Shown piece by piece: positions 25,820-34,112 of a stretch of DNA of 45,140 bases. Origin of the DNA: Clostridiales bacterium. GTDB lineage: Bacteria; Bacillota; Clostridia; Lachnospirales; Lachnospiraceae. The stretch lies in assembly GCA_021201535.1 (NCBI GenBank), contig JAJQEU010000018.1, positions 1 through 45,140 of the forward strand, given 5' to 3'. The notes under the pieces were generated by a model. It saw only the letters and a program-made list of their open reading frames with translations. It made no database searches and had not been told where the DNA came from. The position numbers and the translations under genes were made by a program. Each line of letters begins with the position of its first letter. Within the stretch, counting starts at the first letter, position 1.

Positions 25820-27130
25820 ATGAGCAGTTATACCACTCAGATGGATGCAGCACGAAAAGGCGTTATCACACCGCAGATCAAAACCGTAGCAGAAAAGGAG
25901 AACCTTCCGGTCGAACAGCTGATGCAGCTTGTCTCCGAAGGAAAGGTCGCCATACCCGCGAACAGGCTCCACACCTGTCTGGCTCCGGAGGGCGTCGGCA
26001 GCATGCTGCGCACCAAGATCAACGTCAACCTGGGCGTCTCCAGGGACTGCAAGGACTATAACATTGAAATGGAAAAGGTCATGAGCGCCGTGAAGCTCGG
26101 CGCAGAAGCAATCATGGACTTATCCAGCCACGGAGATACACAGCCGTTCCGCCGGAAGCTGACGCGGGAATGTCCGGCTCTGATCGGCACCGTGCCGGTC
26201 TATGACAGCGTGATCCATTACCAGCGCGATCTCGCCACTCTGACCGCCAGGGACTTTGTCGACGTCGTGCGGCTGCATGCGGAGGACGGCGTTGACTTTG
26301 TCACGCTTCACTGCGGGATCACCCGGAAAACCATTGATCAGATAAAAAAGCATAAACGCAGGATGAATATCGTCAGCCGCGGGGGCAGTCTGGTCTTCGC
26401 CTGGATGTCCATGACCGGCGAGGAGAACCCATTCTATGAATATTATGATGAAATCCTGGATATCTGTGAGGAATACGATGTGACGATCTCCCTCGGGGAC
26501 GCCTGTCGTCCGGGATGTCTGGCGGACGCGACGGATGTCTGCCAGATTGAAGAGCTGGTTCGTCTGGGCGAGCTGACAAAGCGCGCCTGGGATCACAATG
26601 TACAGGTCATGGTGGAGGGACCCGGACATGTTCCTCTCGATCAGGTCGCGGCCAACATGAAGGTGCAGCAGACCATCTGTATGGGCGCACCCTTCTATGT
26701 GCTCGGTCCGCTGGTCACAGACATCGCACCCGGATATGACCATATTACTTCAGCCATCGGCGGCGCGGTGGCTGCAATGAACGGCGCGGCGTTCCTGTGC
26801 TATGTCACACCGGCGGAGCATCTGGCGCTGCCCAATGTCGAGGATGTGAAGCAGGGCATCATCGCCTCAAAGATCGCCGCGCACGCAGCTGACATCGCGA
26901 AAGGCATTCCCGGCGCAAGGGATATCGATGACCGGATGGCGGACGCCCGCCGCAATCTCGACTGGGACGCACAGTTCGCCTGTGCGCTTGACCCGGAAAC
27001 GGCGAAAGCCATCCGCGACGACCGGCTGCCCGAGGACGATCACAGCGACACCTGCAGCATGTGCGGAAAGTTCTGTGCGGTACGCAGCATGAATAAGGCG
27101 CTGTCCGGGGAGTATATAGATATTCTGTAA
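25820..27130 (+). CDS. thiC: phosphomethylpyrimidine synthase (ThiC family)
   Basis: Radical-SAM enzyme converting AIR to HMP-phosphate for thiamin synthesis, 436 residues, the short form typical of anaerobes. Start at 25820 with AAGGAGG upstream. Family motifs are clear: [10 protein letters not shown] near 70, MDLSSHGD near 105, [13 protein letters not shown] and [20 protein letters not shown]. The C-terminal cluster motif is CSMCGKFC (C412, C415, C419), which is C-x2-C-x3-C and so one residue shorter than the C-x2-C-x4-C described for the long form. The related BzaF-type benzimidazole synthases cannot be excluded by eye, and no other thi or bza gene is adjacent. A terminator follows. Confidence 0.9.
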   Translation: MSSYTTQMDAARKGVITPQIKTVAEKENLPVEQLMQLVSEGKVAIPANRLHTCLAPEGVGSMLRTKINVNLGVSRDCKDYNIEMEKVMSAVKLGAEAIMDLSSHGDTQPFRRKLTRECPALIGTVPVYDSVIHYQRDLATLTARDFVDVVRLHAEDGVDFVTLHCGITRKTIDQIKKHKRRMNIVSRGGSLVFAWMSMTGEENPFYEYYDEILDICEEYDVTISLGDACRPGCLADATDVCQIEELVRLGELTKRAWDHNVQVMVEGPGHVPLDQVAANMKVQQTICMGAPFYVLGPLVTDIAPGYDHITSAIGGAVAAMNGAAFLCYVTPAEHLALPNVEDVKQGIIASKIAAHAADIAKGIPGARDIDDRMADARRNLDWDAQFACALDPETAKAIRDDRLPEDDHSDTCSMCGKFCAVRSMNKALSGEYIDIL

Positions 27131-27156
27131 TCATCATATAAATTTCACAAAAGTTT

Positions 27157-27189
27157 GGGAGACACCCGGATGGGCGTCTCCCGTTTTTG
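27157..27189 (+). terminator. intrinsic terminator of thiC
   Basis: An 11-bp stem with one mismatch (27157-27167 with 27172-27182; GGGAGAC/GTCTCCC) followed by five T. It ends just before the convergent HipA-like gene's stop. Confidence 0.85.
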
Positions 27190-27195
27190 TATACT

Positions 27196-28371
27196 TTATC
27201 CTGCGTTACTACCCCGTTTCTGCCTATGACATGTGGGAATAGCAAGAAGTTCCCGCACCCGCGTCTCCAGACAGCTTTCAATCGCCGTCAGATGTTCTTC
27301 CGGAAGGTTAATGACAGGGTGCCGCCTGAACCGAAAACCGATCATCCGCCTGAGCTGTTCTTTCTGCCTGCTGCCCATAACCTCCGCACATACCTCCTCA
27401 TAGGAAATTCCATAAGGATTGGAACGTGTTTTTGCATATTCCTCCAGATGAGGGAGATCATCCCGACCCGCATAACAGAACAGCGACAGGCCATTATCAA
27501 AAACAGGAGCCGGCTCCGTGATCTTTCCGCTGTGATTATCCCGCAACACGCCGAAATTACCGAAATGCCGATCCTCATTATAAATCAGCGCGTCAAACAC
27601 CAGCATACTCCGGATCTGCTCGGAAAATTCCGATCCCAGATGATCATAGTAAGAGAGACAGGCGGCAAGCCCGCCCGATTTCACGAGATGCCCGATCGGA
27701 ATGTAGGCTGTGTCAATATCCGTAAACAACGCACATTTGGATGCCGTGATCCCTTTCCAGTTCTCAAGATCATAATGAACAGCATTCAGACGCATCCTCT
27801 CAGCGATTTGAGAAGCATAATATTCACAGTACGGCTCCCGACCCGTATTGGACGCGCCGCTGGTGCCGCCCTTATACAAATAAATGCCGTCCTTTTCAAT
27901 ATACCGCCACGCTTTTGGCAGCATACCATTCGTAGTCAGTTCCGGCGAGGTGGTAAATGCCTGACGGCTCCCTCCCGCACCGGTATACGCCACCAATGCA
28001 AGCATCTCCGAAAAACGGTTTTCATACAGATTATATTGCGCAAATTTCCCTTCAAAGTTTTCCGGAACCACCCAATAACTGTCGTTTAATGACAGCCCTT
28101 TACAAACGTCAATAATCCCCTTTGTGTCATTATGGCTTAATCCGAGTGTCTTCAGTATCTCGTCCACAAAAGTGCGGTTTTTGGGAATCACACGTTTTTC
28201 CAGCCATCGGATCATGCCTTCCCCGGTTCGTTCCATATCCAGAGGCATCAAATATTCCTGAGCTCCATTAATCCATCGGATCTGTGCCACAAGTCCGGCC
28301 AGTCCCTGCTTTCCCATAGAAAACCGAAGCAGTTCTGTATCATAAATACGGAGGCTGTAAATCTGTTCCAT
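27196..28371 (-). CDS. HipA-like serine/threonine kinase domain protein (orphan)
   Basis: A 391-residue protein with the HipA kinase core. It has a Gly-rich segment (IYLYKGGTSGASNTGREP, about 163-180), the catalytic loop NEDRHFGN at about 265-272 with D267 as the likely base, and the metal-binding D292 in PVFDNG. HipA proteins phosphorylate targets such as glutamyl-tRNA synthetase, but this Clostridial branch has no proven target. ATG at 28371 is chosen because GGGAG lies eight bases upstream; two upstream in-frame ATGs have none. No HipB-type HTH antitoxin gene is next to it, so a toxin role is doubtful. Confidence 0.82.
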   Translation of the reverse strand: MEQIYSLRIYDTELLRFSMGKQGLAGLVAQIRWINGAQEYLMPLDMERTGEGMIRWLEKRVIPKNRTFVDEILKTLGLSHNDTKGIIDVCKGLSLNDSYWVVPENFEGKFAQYNLYENRFSEMLALVAYTGAGGSRQAFTTSPELTTNGMLPKAWRYIEKDGIYLYKGGTSGASNTGREPYCEYYASQIAERMRLNAVHYDLENWKGITASKCALFTDIDTAYIPIGHLVKSGGLAACLSYYDHLGSEFSEQIRSMLVFDALIYNEDRHFGNFGVLRDNHSGKITEPAPVFDNGLSLFCYAGRDDLPHLEEYAKTRSNPYGISYEEVCAEVMGSRQKEQLRRMIGFRFRRHPVINLPEEHLTAIESCLETRVRELLAIPTCHRQKRGSNAG

Positions 28372-28447
28372 TCCTTTCACTCCCATGAACTGTTTTCTGT
28401 ATGGTATCATACATGAAAATATATCTCAAATGCCAGTCATTTTTTAT

Positions 28448-28712
28448 TTAGGAACTGTCACGAAATAGTTACTGGTCACTCCCTGACCACGCAGGGTCTG
28501 CCCCAGCGAAGCGAGGGTACTTGCTGCGGGGGCAGGCCGAAAACGTTGCGATTTCGAAATAACTTGATAACTTGGGCAGATTGTGCCGAATAATTCGTGA
28601 AGCACAGCCGATAAAAACGCAGGCGTAGCGAGCTCCGCCGAGGCTTTTAGAGGTTGCGATTCGCATATCAAGGCGGTGCAAGATGCATAAGTTATTGATC
28701 GACAGTTCCTAA
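28448..28712. mobile_element. R3, MITE-like non-autonomous element
   Basis: A 265-bp non-coding unit bounded by perfect 12-bp terminal inverted repeats, TTAGGAACTGTC at 28448-28459 and GACAGTTCCTAA at 28701-28712. It carries no transposase and only short meaningless frames. A related right-end fragment lies at 36824-36898. No clear target duplication is visible. It occupies the gap between the HipA-like gene and the N-acetyltransferase gene. Confidence 0.7.
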
Positions 28713-28756
28713 TCTCATCCGGCATCTCACATTTCTGCTCCGGGCTCCCCAGAATA

Positions 28757-29683
28757 TTACTTATTTTTTCTCAGGTTCTCACTGATCTCAATTCCGAACT
28801 TTTCCTTCAATATGAGCGGTATTTCCTCAAAGGACAGTTCTCTTTCCGTACGCCTGCCGTGAATCACCTCCCGGTAGGTACGGTTCGTCAGCGCACGGTA
28901 ACCTTCCGGCGTGCGGATATTCACAACGCGTTTCTGCCGGAACATCGACTGATCCGATTGGGACAGGAAATAATTTAATGCAGCAAAATCTATCTCATGG
29001 GCCGCGGCATCGCAGAACATCACCTCCAGGCGTTCCCGGCGATCCATGGGATCATCATAAATATCCCGGCTTACATTCACCTTCCGTATGGTTCCGTACC
29101 AGTTCCGCTCGATTGTTCGCACACAGAAATACTCGCCCCGCATCTCCTGCCAGCAGCCCTCCGGACAGTCTGTGCCCATCGACCGCAGCTGTTCTCCTGC
29201 TCCGGACAGTGTGTCATCCGGCGTTTGCCGTTCTCCCTGTTCCGACATTTTTATGTCCGGCGGCAGCTGCAGCGCCCCCGGCGGCATGGCGCCGCCAATG
29301 CCGGCTTCACAGAAATAACGCTGTCCGTCCAGGAACACGATGGTCGCCCGATGGTCGATCAGATTCTCCCGCGGGTACTGCAGCCCGAACATCACCCGGC
29401 ACAGACATGGCCGCGCGTCAAAACCGACGGACTGCAGCATGCGGCAGAAAAAGCCGTTCGTCTCAAAACAATATCCGCCTCGCCTCCGGGTGACAAGTTT
29501 CTCAAACAGACTGTCCTCATCCAGCAGAATCTCTCTGTGAAAATCATAGACATCCAGGTTTTCAAACGGTATGCCGCATTGATGCGCGTAGATCAGCGCA
29601 TCCAGCGTATCTTTGGAGATCGTCAGATCTCCTGTATAATTAATTCGAGTCAGGTATGCTTCTATCTGCCGTTTTGTATACAC
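28757..29683 (-). CDS. arylamine N-acetyltransferase family protein
   Basis: A 308-residue NAT-family acyltransferase, which normally moves acetyl from acetyl-CoA to arylamines through a Cys-His-Asp triad. C72 (RRGGYCFETNG) and H111 (LIDHRATIV) are present, as is the early PFENLDV. The third residue, normally Asp in DVGFG, is Glu126 (YFCEAGIGG). There is also an extra stretch of about 40 residues after 140 (SEQGERQTPDDTLSGAGEQL). The start is GTG at 29683, preceded by AAAAGGAG. Chain length is slightly above the usual 250-285. Whether it keeps acetyl-CoA chemistry is uncertain. Confidence 0.87.
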   Translation of the reverse strand: MYTKRQIEAYLTRINYTGDLTISKDTLDALIYAHQCGIPFENLDVYDFHREILLDEDSLFEKLVTRRRGGYCFETNGFFCRMLQSVGFDARPCLCRVMFGLQYPRENLIDHRATIVFLDGQRYFCEAGIGGAMPPGALQLPPDIKMSEQGERQTPDDTLSGAGEQLRSMGTDCPEGCWQEMRGEYFCVRTIERNWYGTIRKVNVSRDIYDDPMDRRERLEVMFCDAAAHEIDFAALNYFLSQSDQSMFRQKRVVNIRTPEGYRALTNRTYREVIHGRRTERELSFEEIPLILKEKFGIEISENLRKNK

Positions 29684-29796
29684 AAAATTCTCCTTTTAAG
29701 TGCTTATAAATTTTTCGTCATGAAACCGGGATCCCAAAACAATGAATGAGACTGCCTGTGCTCCATTCATGGCCTTCTGACTCCTGTACAGCATCA

Positions 29797-30534
29797 TCAT
29801 AAATACTCGATTCCCATCATGGTCAGCCCGTGCGCCGGAGCCGTCGGCCCGGCCGCGCCGCGATCCTTCGCCTCCAGAATCCGCGCCATCTCCTCCGGCC
29901 CGCGTCTCCCCATACCGATCTCAATCAAAGTACCCGCGATGATCCTCACCATGTTATAGAGAAAACCGTCTCCGCATAGGCGGATGGTAATCATCTCCTC
30001 ATTTCGGGTGACTGTACAGGAACAGATCGTGCGAACGGTCGTTTTCGCCTCCGTGTTGACCGAGCAGAAGCTTTTGAAATCATGCGTTCCCTCCAGAACT
30101 GCCGCCGCAGCTTGCATCGCTCCGAGATCCAGGACGTAATGGAGAAAATATGTATCCAGCCGCCGCGTCGGCAGCGGAAAGGTACGGTTTAAAATCCGAT
30201 ATTCGTATGTCTTTCTGCTGTCGCAATGCCGCGGATGCCAGTCCGGAGGCACTTCACGGGAATCCTGCACCACGATGTCGGCCGGCAGACCCTGATTTAC
30301 GGCATAGGAAATCTTTTCGGGCGGGATGCGCGTCGCGGTATCAAAGACCGCTACATTTCCGAGAGAATGCACCCCCGCATCTGTCCGGCTGGCTCCGATC
30401 ACGCGAATCTCCTCGCCCAGCAGCCTGGTCAGAGCCGTATTCAGAACTTCTTCGATTGTAAGCCCGTTCGGCTGCAGCTGCCAGCCGTGGTAGCCGGTGC
30501 CGTCATAGGCGACCACAAGTTTGATTCTTTTCAT
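29797..30534 (-). CDS. truA: tRNA pseudouridine(38-40) synthase
   Basis: A 245-residue TruA that isomerises uridines 38-40 in the anticodon arm. The catalytic D52 lies in GASRTDAGVHSLGN, and the opening KRIKLVVAYDGTGYHGWQ and the end GDGFLYNMVR are diagnostic. ATG at 30534 is preferred to one two codons upstream because AGGA is then properly spaced. Downstream of ecfT by 31 bases, the usual ecfA-ecfT-truA order of Firmicutes, but without the neighbouring rplQ and rplM/rpsI genes. Confidence 0.95.
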   Translation of the reverse strand: MKRIKLVVAYDGTGYHGWQLQPNGLTIEEVLNTALTRLLGEEIRVIGASRTDAGVHSLGNVAVFDTATRIPPEKISYAVNQGLPADIVVQDSREVPPDWHPRHCDSRKTYEYRILNRTFPLPTRRLDTYFLHYVLDLGAMQAAAAVLEGTHDFKSFCSVNTEAKTTVRTICSCTVTRNEEMITIRLCGDGFLYNMVRIIAGTLIEIGMGRRGPEEMARILEAKDRGAAGPTAPAHGLTMMGIEYL

Positions 30535-30565
30535 ACGCATTCCTGCCCATCTGACTCCGGCACCA

Positions 30566-31375
30566 TCATACCATATACAGTATCCGGATGACGATCACAG
30601 CCGCCATAAAGAGAAGGATCACCGCATAGGCTGCATAGTCTCTCCGCTCATACACCAGCGGTTTCATCTTCGTCCGTCCCTCGCCGCCCCGATAGCATCG
30701 CGCTTCCATGGCAAGCGAGAGATCGTTGGCCCGCCGAAACGCGGAGACGAACAGCGGAACCAGGATCGGAATCAGACTTTTCGCCTTCTGCAGCAGCCCG
30801 CCCTCATCAAAACCGGCTCCCCGCGCCATCTGTGCCTTTTTTATCTTATCCGCCTCCTCGGCAAGGATCGGGATAAAGCGCAGGGCGATCGACATCATCA
30901 TGGCGATTTCATGAACCGGAACCCCGATGCGGGAGAAGAAACGCAGCCCCTCCTCCATGCCGTCCGTCAGCTTATTCGGCGACGTCGTGAGCGTCATCAC
31001 GGAGGTTCCGACTACAAGAAAGATCAGACGCAGCGAATAATAGATTGTATTATGTATCCCCGTCCCGGTAAGTGTGATCACACCCAGACGGCAGACGACA
31101 TCCTCCGCCTGTGTGAAAAACAGGTTGCAGACGGCGGTAATCACGATCAGTACCCAGATCGCACGCACGCCTTTGCACATAAACCCAAACGGGACTTTGG
31201 ACAAAGCAATCATACAGATCAGAAAGGCCGTCACCACGATCCACCCCGCAATCCCGTTTACCAGAAACAGGGCGACAATATATAAGATGGTTGAAAACAG
31301 TTTCACGCGCGGGTCCAGTCTGTGAATGACAGAATCTGCCGGATAAAACTGCCCGAGTGTAATATCCTTTAACAT
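30566..31375 (-). CDS. ecfT: ECF transporter transmembrane component EcfT
   Basis: A 269-residue membrane scaffold that joins the two EcfA ATPases to interchangeable vitamin-binding S components. Hydrophobic segments occur in the first 125 residues and at the C-terminus. The two coupling-helix motifs are QMARGAGFD and MEARCYRGG. ATG at 31375 is used because the product then opens MLKDITLGQFYPADS, the family start. The RBS GGGAG is only three bases from the ATG and lies at the edge of the R2 repeat, which separates this gene from ecfA by 195 bases. No S-component gene is in the window. Confidence 0.93.
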   Translation of the reverse strand: MLKDITLGQFYPADSVIHRLDPRVKLFSTILYIVALFLVNGIAGWIVVTAFLICMIALSKVPFGFMCKGVRAIWVLIVITAVCNLFFTQAEDVVCRLGVITLTGTGIHNTIYYSLRLIFLVVGTSVMTLTTSPNKLTDGMEEGLRFFSRIGVPVHEIAMMMSIALRFIPILAEEADKIKKAQMARGAGFDEGGLLQKAKSLIPILVPLFVSAFRRANDLSLAMEARCYRGGEGRTKMKPLVYERRDYAAYAVILLFMAAVIVIRILYMV

Positions 31376-31377
31376 AA

Positions 31378-31570
31378 GCTCCCATGCGCTGCTGTCGCAG
31401 CGCGCCAACATCTATGAAAGCCCATCGCTCCGCTCTTCGAGCTCCCGCGATGGCCGCCGGTATTCGCAATCCGGGCTATCGCCCTACTTGCTCATACCCG
31501 GCTTGGTCGTCGAATATCCAGCCATCTGGCCATGCAAGCATGCCCATCTGTCTGTCTATTCACGACACTT
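31378..31570 (+). repeat. R2 repeat, copy with extended tail, between ecfA and ecfT
   Basis: 31380-31440 matches the R2 copy at 23648 almost base for base, and 31450-31474 matches its end. The tail (31487-31562, including CCATCTGTCTGTCTATTCACG) resembles 33425-33490. It fills the whole gap between two genes that are usually adjacent in Firmicutes. Confidence 0.75.
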
Positions 31571-33376
31571 TCATAGTAATTTTATGATTTCTTTCTTTGC
31601 TTCTTCCAATGTCGTCACAGAACCGTTCACCGGATACCCCTTTTCACGCAGATCCGACAGAAGATACGTCACCTGCGGAGCCGCCAGGGAAGCCTCCTCC
31701 AGCTCGCGTACATGTACAAACACCTCCGACGGCGTTCCGTCCAGCATGATCTCTCCCTGATTCATCACCACGATCCGCTCCACATAATCCGCCACGTCCT
31801 CCATGCTGTGAGAAACCAGCAGCACGGTCATATGAAGCCTGTCATGCAGCGCAGCGATCAGCCGGAACAGTTCGTTCCGTCCCTGCGGATCCATACCGGC
31901 CGTCGGCTCATCAAGGATCAGGATGTCCGGCTCCATGGCAATCACACCGGCGATGGCGGCGCGCCGTTTCTGTCCGCCGGACAGTTCAAAGGGAGACATC
32001 TCCCAGCAGTTCTCGTCCAGCTTCACCTGGCGCAGAGCCGTTTTCGCCTTCTCAAGAGCAGCCGTTTCATCCAGCCCCTGATTTTTCGGGCCGAACGCGA
32101 CGTCCTTTAAAACCGTCGTCTCAAACAGCTGGTACTCCGGATACTGAAAAACCAGCCCCACCTTTCCGCGCAGGGCGCGCAGGGAAAAATCGGGTGCGGA
32201 GATATCCTGCCCCCCATAACAGATCTTCCCGGTTTTCGCTTTGAGCAGGCCATTGAACAGCTGAATCATCGTGGATTTTCCGGAACCGGTATGCCCGATA
32301 ATCCCGATAAAATCGCCGTCATAAACCGTGAGATCAATATTCTTCAACGCCTGCCTCTCATAGGCGGTTCCCGCGCCGTAGGCGTAGGAAACCTGCTCCA
32401 GGCGCAGTATTTCCTTTTTCTGTGTGTCTGGAAAAGAATTCCTGATGCTGCCGGCCTTTAAATCGGCAGTTTCTGCGGAATCAGCTTTCCTCATCGCAGC
32501 TGCATTCCCGCATAAATCAGGCCGCAGCACCCGCTCACACAGTGCATCCAGCAGTTCTGCCCGGTTCAGAATCCCGTCCGGCAGCGGATAGCCCTCTTTT
32601 TTCAGCTCATAAGCGAGACGGGTCATCTGCGGCACATCCAGCCCATAATGCTGCAGCTCCTCCACCTCAGAAAAAATCTCCCGCGGTGTCCCCCGCATCA
32701 CGACTCTTCCCTGATCCAGCACAAATATGAAATCCGCGTCCGCTGCCTCCTCCATATAATGTGTGATCAGAATAATCGTCACACCCTCCTCCCGATTGAG
32801 GCGGTGCGCCGTACGGAGAACCTCCTGCCGGCCGTTCGGGTCGAGCATGGCGGTCGGTTCATCCATGATAATACATTTCGGACGCATGGCGACTACACCC
32901 GCCACTGCCACGCGCTGCTTCTGTCCGCCGGACAGTTTATTCGGTGAATGATGCCGGTAGTCCGTCATATCGACCGCCGCCAGGCTCTCCTCCACCCGGG
33001 TGATGATCTCCTCTGTCGGGACACCGATATTCTCCGGTCCGAAGGCCACATCCTCTTCCACCACGCCGGCCACGATCTGATTATCCGGATTCTGAAAAAT
33101 CATCCCGGCAGACTGTCGGATATTCCATGTCTCATCCTCATCCTTCACATCTTTTCCATCCACAAAAAGAGTTCCCTCCGTGGGGGAGAGAAGTACATTC
33201 AGATGCTTGGCAAAGGTAGATTTTCCGGATCCGTTGTGACCCAGGACAGCAATGAACTGTCCCGACTCAACCTCGAGATCGATCCCATCCAGTGCCGGAA
33301 TCTCACCGATCGCCTGTCCCTCTTCATCTCTTCGAACAAAATAATGTTTTAAATTCTTTGCTGTTATAAACGACAT
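31571..33376 (-). CDS. ecfA: fused EcfA1-EcfA2 energy-coupling ATPase
   Basis: One 601-residue chain carrying both ATPases of an ECF transporter, normally separate proteins of about 280 residues. Half 1 has Walker A GHNGSGKST (46-54), Q95, signature LSGGQKQR (148-155) and Walker B IIMDE. A linker without recognisable domain lies at about 290-320. Half 2 has Walker A GHTGSGKST (361-369), signature LSGGQKRR (465-472) and Walker B ILILDE. GPENIGVP and GPKNQGLD mark the two halves as EcfA-type. ATG at 33376 gives the usual start MSFITAKNL; the longer frame to 33505 reads through repeat DNA. RBS GGGAAG is close. Works with EcfT downstream. Confidence 0.92.
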   Translation of the reverse strand: MSFITAKNLKHYFVRRDEEGQAIGEIPALDGIDLEVESGQFIAVLGHNGSGKSTFAKHLNVLLSPTEGTLFVDGKDVKDEDETWNIRQSAGMIFQNPDNQIVAGVVEEDVAFGPENIGVPTEEIITRVEESLAAVDMTDYRHHSPNKLSGGQKQRVAVAGVVAMRPKCIIMDEPTAMLDPNGRQEVLRTAHRLNREEGVTIILITHYMEEAADADFIFVLDQGRVVMRGTPREIFSEVEELQHYGLDVPQMTRLAYELKKEGYPLPDGILNRAELLDALCERVLRPDLCGNAAAMRKADSAETADLKAGSIRNSFPDTQKKEILRLEQVSYAYGAGTAYERQALKNIDLTVYDGDFIGIIGHTGSGKSTMIQLFNGLLKAKTGKICYGGQDISAPDFSLRALRGKVGLVFQYPEYQLFETTVLKDVAFGPKNQGLDETAALEKAKTALRQVKLDENCWEMSPFELSGGQKRRAAIAGVIAMEPDILILDEPTAGMDPQGRNELFRLIAALHDRLHMTVLLVSHSMEDVADYVERIVVMNQGEIMLDGTPSEVFVHVRELEEASLAAPQVTYLLSDLREKGYPVNGSVTTLEEAKKEIIKLL

Positions 33377-33424
33377 ATCTTCCCGGACCCCATCTGTCTG
33401 CTGATGACGCTTTCTTTCTGTAAA

Positions 33425-33490
33425 AATCGTCTGACATCCTGCCATCCGGATGTGCAGGCACATCCATCTGTCTATTAACGATACGTCATC
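33425..33490 (+). repeat. R2-tail copy upstream of ecfA
   Basis: Resembles 31487-31562 (shared CATC-TGCCATC, GCAGGCAC/GCAAGCAT, CCATCTGTCTATT-ACGA) in the same orientation. The ecfA coding region is thus bracketed by two direct copies about 1.9 kb apart. It runs directly into an R1 hairpin. Confidence 0.55.
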
Positions 33491-33535
33491 ATACATACTT
33501 CGCAACAGGTGCGAAGTACTGTACTGAATAGTTAC
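33483..33535 (-). repeat. R1 repeat, long form, after trmL
   Basis: TACTTCGCA/TGCGAAGTA (33496-33504 and 33510-33518), flanked by ACGTCATCATAC and CTGAATAGTTAC. It ends 10 bases beyond the trmL stop codon on the minus strand. Confidence 0.75.
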
Positions 33536-33545
33536 GACGGCTCTG

Positions 33546-34052
33546 TCATCGTATATATTCCTGATACTTTGTCAGCTGCCCGGTCAGCTGCATCTGAGAA
33601 AATCCATTTTGCCGGAGTGCCTCGTACAGCACGATCGACACAGAGTTGGCCAGATTGAGTGAACGTGTTTCACCCATCATCGGAATCCGCACGCAGCGTT
33701 CCCGGTTATATGCCAGTATTCTCTCCGGGATGCCGGCACTCTCCCTGCCAAACAGGATATAGCAGTCCTCTTCGTAGCGAACATCCGTGTAAACCTTCTG
33801 TCCTTTGGTCGTCGCCATATACATGACAGCACCCGGATTTCGCTCCAGAAAATCATCATAATTGATATACGTAGTCACATCCAGATCCTGCCAGTAATCC
33901 ATACCGGCGCGCTTCAGCGCCTTTTCTGACAATTGAAAACCGAGCGGTTCGATCAGATGCAGACGTGTACCTGTCGCCACGCAGGTTCTTCCGATATTCC
34001 CGGTGTTTGAGGGAATCTCCGGCTCATAGAGTACAATGTTCAGATTCGTCAT
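33546..34052 (-). CDS. trmL: tRNA (cytidine(34)-2'-O)-methyltransferase TrmL
   Basis: A 168-residue SPOUT methyltransferase modifying the wobble ribose of tRNA-Leu. The three SPOUT motifs are present: EIPSNTGNIGRTC (12-24), LFGRESAGIP (about 100-109) and RSLNLANSVSIVLYE (about 130-144), which form the trefoil knot that binds SAM. Length is normal. An AGGA RBS lies upstream of the ATG. It starts 60 bases after the aminotransferase gene and could belong to the same transcript. Confidence 0.95.
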   Translation of the reverse strand: MTNLNIVLYEPEIPSNTGNIGRTCVATGTRLHLIEPLGFQLSEKALKRAGMDYWQDLDVTTYINYDDFLERNPGAVMYMATTKGQKVYTDVRYEEDCYILFGRESAGIPERILAYNRERCVRIPMMGETRSLNLANSVSIVLYEALRQNGFSQMQLTGQLTKYQEYIR

Positions 34053-34112
34053 AATTACATCCTGTTTCTATTGCCCGACAGCACGGCAGGCAAAATCCTC
34101 TCTTATTGGGAC

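Noticed and set aside
28444-28725. Small minus-strand frames inside the R3 element
   Set aside because: They follow the repeat's boundaries and are different frames of the same non-coding unit.
33377-33505. N-terminal extension of the EcfA fusion
   Set aside because: The extra 43 codons are read through R1/R2 repeat DNA and precede a typical family start.
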